DNA of 44,520 nt from positions 1 to 44,520 of the forward strand of contig JARGOF010000046.1 in NCBI GenBank assembly GCA_029212415.1. Reading direction: 5' to 3'. This DNA is from Rhizobiaceae bacterium (GTDB taxonomy: Bacteria > Pseudomonadota > Alphaproteobacteria > Rhizobiales > Rhizobiaceae). Position 1 is the stretch's first letter. Every line of letters starts with the position of its first letter. Made by a program: the position numbers and the translations under genes. Below, piece after piece: positions 25,417 to 34,699 of the stretch. A model generated the notes under the pieces. That model made no database searches. It was not told the origin of the DNA and was given only the letters and a program-made list of their open reading frames with translations.

Positions 25417-26444
25417 GGCCGGCTCCGTTCTGCATAGCGGATTCGCGGATTGATGAAGGCGATCAGCAGGTCCACAATGATATTGACGACCAGAAAGGTC
25501 GCAGAGATAACCAGAACAGTGCCGACAATGGCGTTGAGGTCCTTGCGCAGGATCACCTGAACCCCATAGCGCGACAGACCGGGCCAGGCATAAACAGCTT
25601 CGACCAGAAAGGCATTTCCAAGCATTGCGGCAAAATCCAGCCCGATGATGGTCAGAGAGGGTATCAGCGAGGGGCGAAAGGCATAGCGCCGCGCAATGCG
25701 TTGCTCGGGGAAGCCATAGGACCTGGCCATTTCGATATAGGGCTTGTCGTAGGTCTCGATCATATTGGCGCGCGTCAGCCTGGCCGCCTGGCCAATTCCT
25801 GAAAGCGAAAGCGCAAAGGCCGGCAGGACAATATGATGGGCAGCATCGGCAAATGCCCGCAGGTCGCCCGCCAGCAAACAGTCAAAAAGCAGAAAACCGG
25901 TCATTCGCGGTGGCACGGTCAGCGTGTCTGAAATCTGGCCGGCAATGGGAAATATCGGCAGAAAAAATGCAAAAAGCAGCATCAGGATCACAGCCCAGAC
26001 AAAGCTCGGTGCCGACACGCCAAGCAGCGACAGAACCCTGACGACATTGTCTGCCGCCTTGCCGCGATGGCGGGCCGACAGAATACCCAAAGGAATGCCA
26101 AATCCGATCATGAAGAGACCGGCGACAAACACCAGTTCGAGGGTTGCCGGCAGAAACTGGGCAATATCGGTCGTGACCGGACGATTGGTATAGAGCGAGA
26201 TACCCAGATCCCCGCGGGCGAAATCGCTGACAAAATTGGCGTATTGGACAATGATTGAATCATCGAGATGCAGCTTGTCGCGCAGTTGCACCACCTGCTC
26301 AGCCGTCGCATTTGGTCCCAGCGCAATGCGGGCGGGATCCCCGGGAATGATCCTGGCAATGGCAAAAATCAGCATCGATACACCAATCAACACAATGACC
26401 GAGATCGAAAGCCGCTTCGCAAGAAGCTGGACAACGGGTGACAT
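25413..26444 (-). CDS. Peptide-type ABC transporter permease (DppB-like)
   Basis: A 343-residue inner-membrane permease with about six helices. RLSISVIVLIGVSMLIFAIA and RIIPGDPARIALGPNATAEQV are the DppB N-terminal pattern. YIEMARSYGFPEQRIARRYAFRPSLIPS is the EAA loop region and FLVEAVYAWPGLSRYGVQ precedes the last helices. The open frame reaches 26525, but that part runs through a strong hairpin (26496-26524) just after the solute-binding-protein gene, so the start is placed at ATG 26444, where no clear SD is seen; GTG 26447 is equally possible. Confidence 0.9.
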   Translation of the reverse strand: MSPVVQLLAKRLSISVIVLIGVSMLIFAIARIIPGDPARIALGPNATAEQVVQLRDKLHLDDSIIVQYANFVSDFARGDLGISLYTNRPVTTDIAQFLPATLELVFVAGLFMIGFGIPLGILSARHRGKAADNVVRVLSLLGVSAPSFVWAVILMLLFAFFLPIFPIAGQISDTLTVPPRMTGFLLFDCLLAGDLRAFADAAHHIVLPAFALSLSGIGQAARLTRANMIETYDKPYIEMARSYGFPEQRIARRYAFRPSLIPSLTIIGLDFAAMLGNAFLVEAVYAWPGLSRYGVQVILRKDLNAIVGTVLVISATFLVVNIIVDLLIAFINPRIRYAERSRP

Positions 26445-26495
26445 CACAGGTTTTGCAATTCTGGTTCGAGAGCGTGGCGTGATGATGAAATAACC

Positions 26496-26524
26496 TGCGG
26501 GCCGACCATCAGGGCCGGCCCGCA
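26496..26524 (-). promoter_or_regulatory. Intra-operon hairpin between binding-protein and permease genes
   Basis: Perfect 9-bp arms (TGCGGGCCG / CGGCCCGCA) enclose an 11-base loop, starting 8 bases after the binding-protein stop. On the minus strand it is followed by GGTTATTTC, without a long T-run. Such hairpins between a periplasmic binding-protein gene and permease genes commonly block 3' decay or terminate part of transcription, raising the binding protein over the membrane subunits. This role is inferred. Confidence 0.65.
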
Positions 26525-26532
26525 AGGCAATA

Positions 26533-28137
26533 TTACTTGCCGTCCTGCATTTCCATCAGGCGGAAAGAGAACCCCATGCCGTCCAGGCCAAAGGCTTTTG
26601 ACGGATCGGACAGCGCCGGAACCTTGACCCTGTCGCTGGCGGCAAACACCGACTGCCGGTCAAAACCGTATATGGTTGGCGCAATGGCCATCAGCCTGTC
26701 GTTGAGTGCCTTGTAGGCCGTTTCACGGGCTGCCAGATCGGTATTGTCACGGCCCTGCTCCAGCAGATCATCGACATCCGCATCGTTCAGATATTCCGGA
26801 GACTGCCAGGTGCCTGCCAGTTTGGAATTATACATCCCATAGAGCAGGGTATCGGGATCACCGGTCACCGCATTGACAAAGAGCTGCGAAATATGCGGCG
26901 TGTTTTCAGGTTTTGAAACCTGCTCGGCAAACAATGCCCATGGCATTTTCTTGATTTCGGATTTGATCCCCAGCTCTGCAAAATTGGCTTGCATGAGCAG
27001 TGCGAAACGCTCTTCCAGGGGCACTTCCGCAATCCATGAAATCTCGATGTTGATGTCATCGGCCTCATAGCGGCAGGCATCCAGGTGCTTTTTGGCCGCA
27101 TCCATGTCACGCTTCAGCGCATCCATTGGCGGATTTGCACCCAACATGCCGACGGGGATGGCACCGGTGGCAGGACTGCCCTGCGATACATCATCGGTGA
27201 CCGCGATCATCTTGATGGCTGAACCATAATCAAAGGCATTGGTCAGAGCCAGACGACACTCCGCATCATCCAGCGGTGCCTTGGTTGTATTCATCTTGAC
27301 GTAAAAGCCACCAGTGCCGGATTCGGTGAGCAATTGCGCTCCATCCTTCGACAGGGCTTTCAACACTTCCGGCGGCAGCCACTGTGAGGAAATATCATGT
27401 TCGCCCTGCGCGATCAGGGTGCGAACGGTTGCCGGCTCCAGACCATAACGCAAGCGCGCGGTATCAGGCGCAGCCCCTGGAACACCCAGGAAATAATCGG
27501 CATTCTTGGCCATGACCGTTTCCTGCTGCGGATTGTGGGCGGTCACCTTGTAGGCCCCCGATCCGGCGCCATTGGCGGAGAGGTAAGCCTGCCCCCAATC
27601 CCCCATATCGCCTTCGCCTTCACCCAGGTTTTCCATGACGAGTTGCTTGTCGACAATCGGCAAACGCAACATGGAGGAAACGAATGGTGCATAGGCTTCT
27701 TTCAGAACGAAAGACACTGTGTGGTCGTCCACCGCTTCGACACTTTCGACATTGGCGAAGAGGTAGGAAAGCCCCGCACCAAGCGCCTGCATGCGCTGCA
27801 GGGAAAACACCACATCGTCGGCGGTCAACGGGTTGCCACTTTGAAATTTGACATCATCGCGCAGCACAAATGTGTGTTTGTTGCCATCAGCCGACCAGCT
27901 TTTTGCCAGATGCGGCGCAAGTCCCGGAGCACCCTGTACGGGCAGAACCAGCGTGTCGTAGACATTGAACATCAAAATGGAATCGGCATAATCCGATGCC
28001 TTGGCCGGGTCGAGCTCGCCAACCGCAACCTCATCAAGGCGCAGCACGGTTTCCGCAAAGGCAGGGCCTGCAGGAACCAGTGCCATTGTGCTGACACCGA
28101 TCAGTGCCGCAGCCATTCTTTTTGCAATAGTATTCAT
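26533..28137 (-). CDS. Peptide-type ABC transporter solute-binding protein (SBP family 5)
   Basis: A 534-residue periplasmic lipid-free binding protein. Residues 1-28 are a signal peptide (NTIAKR, hydrophobic core, GPAFA). The mature protein starts ETVLRLDEVAVGELDPAKASD and continues with the family-5 blocks LVLPVQGAPGLAPHLAKSW, HTFVLRDDVKFQSGNPLTADDVVFSLQRM and RLALTNAFDYGSAIKMI. It ends with the usual conserved C-terminal region. Family 5 binds oligopeptides, but also opines, nickel and glutathione, so the operon substrate remains open. GGAG lies 8 bases before the ATG, 47 bases after the regulator stop. Confidence 0.92.
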   Translation of the reverse strand: MNTIAKRMAAALIGVSTMALVPAGPAFAETVLRLDEVAVGELDPAKASDYADSILMFNVYDTLVLPVQGAPGLAPHLAKSWSADGNKHTFVLRDDVKFQSGNPLTADDVVFSLQRMQALGAGLSYLFANVESVEAVDDHTVSFVLKEAYAPFVSSMLRLPIVDKQLVMENLGEGEGDMGDWGQAYLSANGAGSGAYKVTAHNPQQETVMAKNADYFLGVPGAAPDTARLRYGLEPATVRTLIAQGEHDISSQWLPPEVLKALSKDGAQLLTESGTGGFYVKMNTTKAPLDDAECRLALTNAFDYGSAIKMIAVTDDVSQGSPATGAIPVGMLGANPPMDALKRDMDAAKKHLDACRYEADDINIEISWIAEVPLEERFALLMQANFAELGIKSEIKKMPWALFAEQVSKPENTPHISQLFVNAVTGDPDTLLYGMYNSKLAGTWQSPEYLNDADVDDLLEQGRDNTDLAARETAYKALNDRLMAIAPTIYGFDRQSVFAASDRVKVPALSDPSKAFGLDGMGFSFRLMEMQDGK

Positions 28138-28184
28138 GATCAGTTCTCCATCTGGATTTGTGTTGGGTTGATTGCCTGAAACGT

Positions 28185-28823
28185 TCAGGACACGTCCTTC
28201 TTGTTATTTTTTTGAAAAGCTTCGCTCGGTTCCTCGCAAAACACGTCCATGGTCCCGGTCCACAGAATTTTTGCCGGCTTGTCCGTATGGTTCCAGGAGG
28301 AATGCACTTTGGTCGAGGGAAAATGAACGCTGTCACCAACCCCCAGAATTGTTCTTTTTCTGGCCACCTCAATGGTGATGCTGCCTTCCAGGACAAACAT
28401 CATTTCCTCACCCTCGTGGGCAATCGGTTCACTGCGATGCCCCGGCGGCTCATGGATGATGACGCTGCGCATGACATGTCCCGGAAATGCTGAAGAGATT
28501 CGCTCATAGCTCACGGAGCTTTCGCTAACTGCAAAAACCGGCCTGCCCGATTGACCCGTTTGAAAGCCGTCAGAACCCTGCGCCTTGGTTGTCAGAAAAT
28601 CGCCGACATTGACACCAAGAACCCTCGAGACAGATACAAGTGACGACAGGGATGGAATTGTGATGCCGCGCTCGATCTGCGAGATGAAACCGACCGACAG
28701 ACCGGCTTGATCTGCCACAGCCTTCAAGGTGAAACCAAGCTCCAGGCGGCGCTCACGCAGGCGGGTACCCAGCGATTCGTGGTCGTTTGAAAGCCTGTCT
28801 TTTGTCCTGCCTTGTTCAGTCAA
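28185..28823 (-). CDS. XRE-family regulator with C-terminal cupin (PuuR-like)
   Basis: A 212-residue regulator. Residues ~18-75 form the Cro/cI HTH (LGTRLRERRLELGFTLKAVA, then LSVGFISQIERGITIPSLSSL). Residues ~125-200 form a cupin (EPPGHRSEPIAHEGEEMMFV, VGDSVHFPSTKVHSSWNHTD) that should bind the inducer. This layout is typical of regulators that sit first in catabolic operons, such as PuuR. The start is TTG 28823, since no ATG lies near the N-terminus and the RBS is only purine-rich GGGGGCGGAA. Two inverted repeats lie 14 and 64 bases upstream, pointing to autoregulation of the whole operon. Confidence 0.9.
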   Translation of the reverse strand: MTEQGRTKDRLSNDHESLGTRLRERRLELGFTLKAVADQAGLSVGFISQIERGITIPSLSSLVSVSRVLGVNVGDFLTTKAQGSDGFQTGQSGRPVFAVSESSVSYERISSAFPGHVMRSVIIHEPPGHRSEPIAHEGEEMMFVLEGSITIEVARKRTILGVGDSVHFPSTKVHSSWNHTDKPAKILWTGTMDVFCEEPSEAFQKNNKKDVS

Positions 28824-28836
28824 ATTCCGCCCCCGG

Positions 28837-28853
28837 TTTTAGTATTGCTAAAA
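28837..28853. promoter_or_regulatory. Operator 1 of the XRE-cupin regulator (TTTTAG-N5-CTAAAA)
   Basis: Perfect 6-bp arms TTTTAG and CTAAAA with a 5-base spacer (TATTG on the plus strand), 14 bases upstream of the regulator start codon, overlapping the expected promoter downstream region. Together with the copy at 28887 it forms a pair with centres exactly 50 bp apart. Confidence 0.75.
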
Positions 28854-28886
28854 CGATGCCTTTGATCGGCAGATGAGTCAAGGGAT

Positions 28887-28903
28887 TTTTAGTAATGCTA
28901 AAA
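28887..28903. promoter_or_regulatory. Operator 2 of the XRE-cupin regulator (TTTTAG-N5-CTAAAA)
   Basis: Same arms as operator 1, spacer TAATG. A TTGACT box for minus-strand transcription lies between the two operators (28876-28881), so a repressor bound to both sites would cover the promoter. Position and repetition make a cognate site likely. Whether glpK upstream is affected is unknown; the glpK end lies 149 bases away. Confidence 0.75.
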
Positions 28904-29051
28904 TTTTGACCGCAATGGCGTTTTTCCATGCAATCGGACATCAGAAAATGACATAAGAATGCATCCGAGATCCGCTTGGAATCTCAGGTTAAACTATTAA
29001 AAAACAGTCGTTTGAAGGGGCTTTAAAAACTGAAGAATGCTCCTCCCGCAT

Positions 29052-30548
29052 CTATTGCGGGCGACTCAGCGTTCGGCTGACGGCATCCTTCCAGCCTTCA
29101 AGACTCCGGTTGCGCGCCTGTTCATCGATCTGTGGTTCAAACTGACGGTCACGCGCCCATTGCCGAGAAAATGTTTCCATATCCGGCCATTCTCCCGTTC
29201 TGTGCCCGGCAAGCCAGGCCGCGCCCAATGCCGATGTTTCAAGAACCTTTGGTCGGTCAACAGGCACACCCAGAATGTCCGCCAGGCGCTGCATCGTCCA
29301 GTCGGAGGCCACCATTCCACCATCGACGCGCAACACCGTTTCGACCGTGCTGTCCTGCCAGTCCCGGCGCTTGGCGACCAGCAGATCGTGGGTCTGATAA
29401 CACACGGCTTCCAGTGCCGCTTTGGCAAATTCAGCCGGGCCAGTGTTGCGTGTCAGGCCGAACATGGCGCCGCGCGCATCAGCATCCCAATAGGGCGCAC
29501 CAAGGCCGACAAAGGCAGGCACAAGATAGACATCCTGCTCCGGGTCGGCCTTGGCAGCCAACGCACCGCTCTGCGCAGCATGTTCGATCATGTGCAGACC
29601 ATCACGCAACCAGTGCACGGCAGCACCGGCAATGAAAATGGACCCTTCAAGCGCGTAGGTGGTTTCACCCTTCAGGCGGTAGGCGATGGTTGTCAGAAGC
29701 CTGTTGTTGGATTGCACCAATTCAGTGCCGGTGTTCAACACCGTAAAACAGCCTGTCCCATAGGTGGCTTTCATCATGCCCGCTTCAAAACAGGCATTGC
29801 CAATCGTGGCGGCCTGCTGGTCACCGGCAACACCCAGGATTGGAACACCGGCAAGCACATGGCCATCGGCAACAACGCCAAAATCATCGGAGCTGTCGCA
29901 CACCTGTGGCAGCATGGAATGCGGGACATTGAGATGCCCCAGCAATTGCTCATCCCAGCAATTGTCAACGATATTATACATCAGAGTGCGCGACGCATTG
30001 GTGGCATCGGTGACATGTCGTGTGCCGCCGCTCAACCGCCAAATCAGGAAACTGTCAATCGTGCCGAAACAAAGTCCGCCGCGTTCAGCGCGTGCCCGCA
30101 AACCCTCGACATTGTCCAACAGCCAGCGCAATTTTGTTCCGGAAAAATAGGGATCAAGCAACAGTCCCGTATGCCGCGTGAACAGCGGCTCCAACCCCTC
30201 CTCCTTCATCTGCGCGCAAATGGAAGAGGTTCTTCGGTCCTGCCAGACAATGGCGTTGAAAACCACCTCTCCGCTTTGCCGGTCCCAAACCACCACCGTT
30301 TCACGTTGGTTGGTGATGCCGATGGCGGCAATATCAGAAGCCTGCAGACCGGCATCGGACAGGGCCGCGCCGATCGACCATTCCACCGAACTCCAGATTT
30401 CCTCGGGATCGTGTTCCACCCAGCCCGAATGCGGATAATGCTGCGCGAACTCCTTCTGGCCAATTCCCAGGACGGATTGATCAACGCCGAAAATGAGTGC
30501 CCGACTTGACGTCGTTCCCTGATCAATGGCCAGAATATTCTTTTTCAT
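29052..30548 (-). CDS. glpK: Glycerol kinase
   Basis: A 498-residue FGGY kinase phosphorylating glycerol to sn-glycerol-3-phosphate with ATP. Visible signatures are [15 protein letters not shown] at the N-terminus, [75 protein letters not shown] (ATP region), [25 protein letters not shown] and [21 protein letters not shown]. Length is normal. GGGAGGA lies about 5 bases before the ATG. No glpF, glpD or glpR is next to it. It is on the same strand as the downstream operon, but 228 bases and two operators separate them. Confidence 0.96.
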   Translation of the reverse strand: MKKNILAIDQGTTSSRALIFGVDQSVLGIGQKEFAQHYPHSGWVEHDPEEIWSSVEWSIGAALSDAGLQASDIAAIGITNQRETVVVWDRQSGEVVFNAIVWQDRRTSSICAQMKEEGLEPLFTRHTGLLLDPYFSGTKLRWLLDNVEGLRARAERGGLCFGTIDSFLIWRLSGGTRHVTDATNASRTLMYNIVDNCWDEQLLGHLNVPHSMLPQVCDSSDDFGVVADGHVLAGVPILGVAGDQQAATIGNACFEAGMMKATYGTGCFTVLNTGTELVQSNNRLLTTIAYRLKGETTYALEGSIFIAGAAVHWLRDGLHMIEHAAQSGALAAKADPEQDVYLVPAFVGLGAPYWDADARGAMFGLTRNTGPAEFAKAALEAVCYQTHDLLVAKRRDWQDSTVETVLRVDGGMVASDWTMQRLADILGVPVDRPKVLETSALGAAWLAGHRTGEWPDMETFSRQWARDRQFEPQIDEQARNRSLEGWKDAVSRTLSRPQ

Positions 30549-30756
30549 TTCGTCCTCCCGAATATGTAAATCACCAATGGCAAAGGTGGCAGAGTTAAGC
30601 CCCTACTATGCCATTTTGTCACCGTCCACTTGTCGCATCAGGCACCCTGCTTGCCAAAAACCAGATGCATCCAGGCCGGTGGCCGGGCGCATATCTGATC
30701 CTGCAGCAGCCCCAGGTCACACCTGGTGCATCACCAGACCCTGTCTTCATCCGATT

Positions 30757-30774
30757 TTGCCCATTTATGGGCAA
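30757..30774. promoter_or_regulatory. Perfect inverted repeat upstream of glpK
   Basis: TTGCCCAT and ATGGGCAA are perfect 8-bp arms around TT, about 210 bases upstream of the glpK start. A second, smaller repeat (CCAGGT-CAC-ACCTGG) lies at 30712-30726. They sit in the 683-base gap between glpK and the YeeE/YedE gene, which otherwise contains only a doubtful small ORF. A regulator site for glpK is possible; nothing more can be said. Confidence 0.4.
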
Positions 30775-30801
30775 CACGCCCATTCTTGCGCAACAAATTA
30801 G

Positions 30802-30936
30802 TCACCCTGTGTAGAATACGGATAACCTGGGCCCTGCCGCACCCCGGCCAACTCTCAAGTCAACTCCCAAGTCAACGCTCTGACCATCGATGTCGCCACC
30901 AATGACAATCGCCTTGAAAATCCGGGATCTACTCAT
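30802..30936 (-). CDS. Possible 44-residue small protein
   Basis: ATG at 30936 is preceded by AAGGGA at a spacing of 6-7 bases. The product begins MSRSRIFKAIVIGGDIDG and ends GAAGPRLSVFYTG. The frame is open upstream to 31059, but that part is not needed. The composition is reasonable for a protein, yet no family is recognised and the ORF could be fortuitous. It is listed because it has a plausible ribosome binding site in an otherwise empty stretch. Confidence 0.25.
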   Translation of the reverse strand: MSRSRIFKAIVIGGDIDGQSVDLGVDLRVGRGAAGPRLSVFYTG

Positions 30937-31231
30937 CTTGATTCCCTTGAGGTCAGCATATGCCGTATGCACAATTTCGAAATAATATGAAAGAAATGTG
31001 AAAGTCAAATGAACATAGATCCCCCTGACCGCCGGATTATCTCGTTCATCGCGGGACAAGGAAATATGGGCTCAACGCTGCATCGGTGGAACAGGTCGAT
31101 TTGCCTATGTCAGAAAGTTGTTCCAGCTTGATTTGAACTTTGCCAGATCCCGGTGATACATGGATTTGCCTGGCAGAAGCACACAATGGCCCGGCAAAAT
31201 GGGTATCCTCTTGAACCGAGGCGGAGCTGAC

Positions 31232-32425
31232 TTGAACAATTCGGCACATTTTCCAGCCTCACCGCCGCAAGTCATGCCCCTTTGCCTTGCGGGTGCGGCA
31301 GCAGTGGGGTTGCTCGGCCTTGCCTACGCCAACGGTTCAGCCAGGCTTGCTTTGGCCGCTTTCATTGGCCTGTTTGCCGGGATCGCCCTCTACCATGCCT
31401 CTTTTGGCTTTACCTCCGCGTGGCAACGTTTTGCCTATGAGCGACGCGGTGCGGGGCTGCGCGCGCAAATTCTGCTCATTCTGCTGACCTGCGCAATCAC
31501 CTTCCCGCTGCTGGCTGCAGGTAAAATATTCGGCCAACCGATCCACGGCTCCATTGCCCCCTTTGGCATTGCGGCGGCCTTCGGGGCCTTCCTGTTCGGC
31601 ATTGGCATGCATATGGGCGGCAGCTGTGCATCAGGCACATTGTTCACGATGGGTGGCGGCAATACGCGCATGCTGGCAACACTTGCGGGCTTTGTCGCCG
31701 GCTCGCTTGTTGCAACGGCCCATCTGGCCTTCTGGCGGTCTCTTCCGGGGTTTGCGCCCCTATCAATTGTCGAAACATACGGCGCGGTTGCTGCTTATGC
31801 GCTGACAGCACTGCTGCTGGGCGGCCTTTTCATCTACAGTCGGCGACGCGAAATCCGACATCACGGCCAGTTGGAACGCGACGAACGGCAATTCAACCTG
31901 ATACGTGGTCCCTGGCCGAAGATGTGGGGGTGTTACGCGCTTGTTTTCGTCAGCATTGCAACACTCCTGGTGCTTTCACGCCCCTGGGGCATCACCTCCG
32001 CCTTTGCGCTTTGGGGTGCAAAACTCGGACGCGCCGCAGGCATTCCCGTTGACGGCTGGCCCTATTGGGCAAACCGCCAGGCCTGGCTCGATCAACCTGT
32101 TTGGATGGACAGCACTTCAGTCATGAATTTCGGCATCGTAGTCGGAGCTCTGGCCGCCGCCGCATTGGCCGGCAGGTTTTCACCAACATTTCGCCTGACC
32201 TTGCGCGAACTGGTGATAGCCTTGATGGCTGGACTGCTCATGGGATATGGCGCCCGGCTGGCCTATGGCTGCAATATCGGAGCCTATCTGGGTGGGGTTG
32301 TTTCAGGCAGCCTGCATGGTTGGGGATGGCTGCTTTTCGGCTTTCTGGGCTTGAGCGTTAGCGCATCACTTGCAAGCAGGTTGAAGGGCAGTTTCAATCG
32401 ACGCGCTGAGCCATCAGGATCCTGA
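31232..32425 (+). CDS. YeeE/YedE family transporter
   Basis: About 397 residues, almost entirely hydrophobic, with around ten membrane segments in two repeats. Each repeat ends with the family's Cys-containing loop: FLFGIGMHMGGSCASGTLF (first) and MGYGARLAYGCNIGAYLGG (second), the residues that in thiosulfate transporter TsuA relay the sulfur compound. Import of thiosulfate or another sulfur species is therefore likely. The start is uncertain: TTG 31232 has GGAG 5 bases upstream; ATGs at 31160 and 31199 have no good SD but keep the frame. No sulfur genes are adjacent. Confidence 0.85.
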   Translation: MNNSAHFPASPPQVMPLCLAGAAAVGLLGLAYANGSARLALAAFIGLFAGIALYHASFGFTSAWQRFAYERRGAGLRAQILLILLTCAITFPLLAAGKIFGQPIHGSIAPFGIAAAFGAFLFGIGMHMGGSCASGTLFTMGGGNTRMLATLAGFVAGSLVATAHLAFWRSLPGFAPLSIVETYGAVAAYALTALLLGGLFIYSRRREIRHHGQLERDERQFNLIRGPWPKMWGCYALVFVSIATLLVLSRPWGITSAFALWGAKLGRAAGIPVDGWPYWANRQAWLDQPVWMDSTSVMNFGIVVGALAAAALAGRFSPTFRLTLRELVIALMAGLLMGYGARLAYGCNIGAYLGGVVSGSLHGWGWLLFGFLGLSVSASLASRLKGSFNRRAEPSGS

Positions 32426-32601
32426 TTCAAGGCGCATGAGAAGGCCGGAAAATTGACTGCCCTGACCAGATATCCACTCAAGTTTGGGCACAAGGCGCAT
32501 ATTTTTTAAGCAGATTGAATTTGAACCACTATAATGGGTTCTGGTATTCTGATCCACGACCCCACTCAAAACATCGGCACAAACAACGTTAGATAATTTC
32601 C

Positions 32602-34629
32602 ATGAGCAATGACGAGCCGCACAGGTCAGCGCCCAATGCCATGGCTGGTGACAAAAGCAGACTGGTTGGATCCTTTCATCGAAGGGCCCTTGAGATGGGC
32701 CGCCCCAAAAAGCAGGCCTTGTTCATGCTTGCCGATGCTGTCGCCGTTGTTTTCTGCCTGTATGTCGCCATGGCTTTTCGCTACGGGCGGGTTGATTTTC
32801 CTGACCGGAACACACTGACCTGGCTATTGCTTGTTCTGCCCTTTGCGGGCGTTGCCATCTATTGGTCCCTGGGACTGTACAATGTCGTCATGCGCGCCAT
32901 GGAAAGTCGCACAATCAGCATTATTGCCGGAGGCGCAATCATGCTGGCGCTCTTCGTGGCAGCAGCGTCCTATATGCATGATGGGCTTCATATCCCTAAA
33001 ACCGTACCGCCTATTTTCGGTATTCTCGTCTTCATCACCATCGGCCTGATCCGCGCTCTGGCGCGCGCCTATCATCAATATGTCTCTGCCCACATGTTTA
33101 TAAGGGAAAATGTCCTGATCTACGGCGCGGGTGCTGCGGGCACACAACTCGCCGCCACGATACAAAGCGGAAATCATTATCGACTTGTCGGTTTTCTGGA
33201 TGATGACCCAAGGTTGCGGGGCAGCATGATACGCGGATGCAGGGTCTATTCTCCTGACCGGGTCGGCAAGTTGGTGCACCGTTATCATCTCCGGCGCATT
33301 CTTTTTGCGCTCGCATCGGCGTCGCCGGCACAACGCCGCAACATCGTGTCAAGGCTTGCGCCAATGCAGCTGGAACTCCAGACAATTCCCGCTCTCAGTG
33401 ATATCCTGCGTGGCAGAGCCGATGTGCAACAGCTGCAGGAAATCCAGATTGAGGACCTGCTCGGACGCACAACGGTCAGCCCGATACCGGACCTTTTTGA
33501 TGCAGCGATCGACGGCAAACGGATCATGGTCACAGGGGCTGGCGGGTCCATTGGGTCGGAATTGTGCCGGCAAATTCTCAAAGCCAGGCCGGAAAAACTT
33601 GTGCTTCTCGAACTGAGCGAACTCGCGCTCTACAATGTTGAAAGAAGGATACGCGAACAACTGGGTGCCGACACATCTGTTGAAATCACCTACGCACTTG
33701 GAGATATTCGTGATCGCAGCCGCGTGCGGACCTTGCTGAAACGCCATTCCATCAACGTCGTCTATCACGCGGCAGCCTATAAACACGTGCCGATTGTCGA
33801 AAGCAATCCGTCCCAGGGTGTAACCAACAATATATTCGGAACACTGGCGGTGGCGGAAGAATCCGCGGCCCATGGTGTTGAACGCTTCATCTTGATTTCG
33901 ACGGACAAGGCCGTACGTCCGTCAAATGTCATGGGCGCATCCAAGCGGCTTGCCGAACTGGTCGTTCAGGATATCCAGTCCAGAACGCCCAATACGATTT
34001 TCACCATTGTGCGTTTTGGCAATGTCCTGGGCTCCTCCGGCTCCGTCCTTCACCTGTTTACCGAACAAATTCGCAACGGTGGACCGGTGACCGTGACGCA
34101 CAAGGATGTCACACGATATTTCATGACCATCCAGGAAGCTGCTGAACTGGTGATCCAGGCCGGTTCAATGGCCGACGGCGGGGAAGTCTTTGTTCTTGAC
34201 ATGGGCGAGCCGATGAAAATTCAGGATCTTGCCGAACTGATGATCAGTCTTTCCGGAAAAGCGCTCCGCGATGAATACCACCCGGAAGGGGGTATTCAAA
34301 TCGACTATATCGGGCTGCGGCCCGGCGAAAAAATGTTTGAGGAGCTGCTGATCACCGACAGTGTGGTCGGGACTCAACACCCAAAAATCATGCGTGCGGA
34401 CGAAAAAAAGCAAACATCCACCGCTTCCATGCAGGATTTGATCAGGCAATTGGAACGCGACCTGAAAAGTGGAGACCCCCGCCGATTGTTACAGACCTTG
34501 CAAAACGCCGTGGAAGGATACAAACCGCCTCCGACCGCCGAAGACATTTCTGGTCAAACGCCAAACAGGAACAATGGCAAGGTTCTCAGTCTTGAAGAAA
34601 TGAGAGCTTTACGGCAAAAGGGACATTGA
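32602..34629 (+). CDS. Membrane-bound nucleotide-sugar 4,6-dehydratase (WbpM/FlaA1/CapD type)
   Basis: A 675-residue protein. Residues ~35-165 contain four to five hydrophobic segments; a Rossmann-like CoA-binding-type domain starts at LIYGAGAAGTQLA (~residue 172). The catalytic extended-SDR domain starts at IMVTGAGGSIGSELCRQIL (~residue 308). STDKAVRPSNVMGASKRLAEL carries the modified active-site triad of this group, and GLRPGEKMFEELL is the C-terminal signature. Family members make UDP-4-keto-6-deoxy-GlcNAc at the start of capsule or O-antigen sugars. The last ~60 residues are polar and variable. It opens the polysaccharide locus. A TATAAT-like box lies at 32530. Confidence 0.9.
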   Translation: MSNDEPHRSAPNAMAGDKSRLVGSFHRRALEMGRPKKQALFMLADAVAVVFCLYVAMAFRYGRVDFPDRNTLTWLLLVLPFAGVAIYWSLGLYNVVMRAMESRTISIIAGGAIMLALFVAAASYMHDGLHIPKTVPPIFGILVFITIGLIRALARAYHQYVSAHMFIRENVLIYGAGAAGTQLAATIQSGNHYRLVGFLDDDPRLRGSMIRGCRVYSPDRVGKLVHRYHLRRILFALASASPAQRRNIVSRLAPMQLELQTIPALSDILRGRADVQQLQEIQIEDLLGRTTVSPIPDLFDAAIDGKRIMVTGAGGSIGSELCRQILKARPEKLVLLELSELALYNVERRIREQLGADTSVEITYALGDIRDRSRVRTLLKRHSINVVYHAAAYKHVPIVESNPSQGVTNNIFGTLAVAEESAAHGVERFILISTDKAVRPSNVMGASKRLAELVVQDIQSRTPNTIFTIVRFGNVLGSSGSVLHLFTEQIRNGGPVTVTHKDVTRYFMTIQEAAELVIQAGSMADGGEVFVLDMGEPMKIQDLAELMISLSGKALRDEYHPEGGIQIDYIGLRPGEKMFEELLITDSVVGTQHPKIMRADEKKQTSTASMQDLIRQLERDLKSGDPRRLLQTLQNAVEGYKPPPTAEDISGQTPNRNNGKVLSLEEMRALRQKGH

Positions 34630-34699
34630 AGCTTTTAACCTGACAGCAAGGTGAGGACCCACCTCACCATGGCCGGACAAACCCAGAGCTAGGAACACG

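Noticed and set aside
29037-30509. 490-codon plus-strand frame opposite glpK
   Set aside because: Covers glpK almost exactly and has a His/Gln/Arg-rich shadow composition without any family motif.
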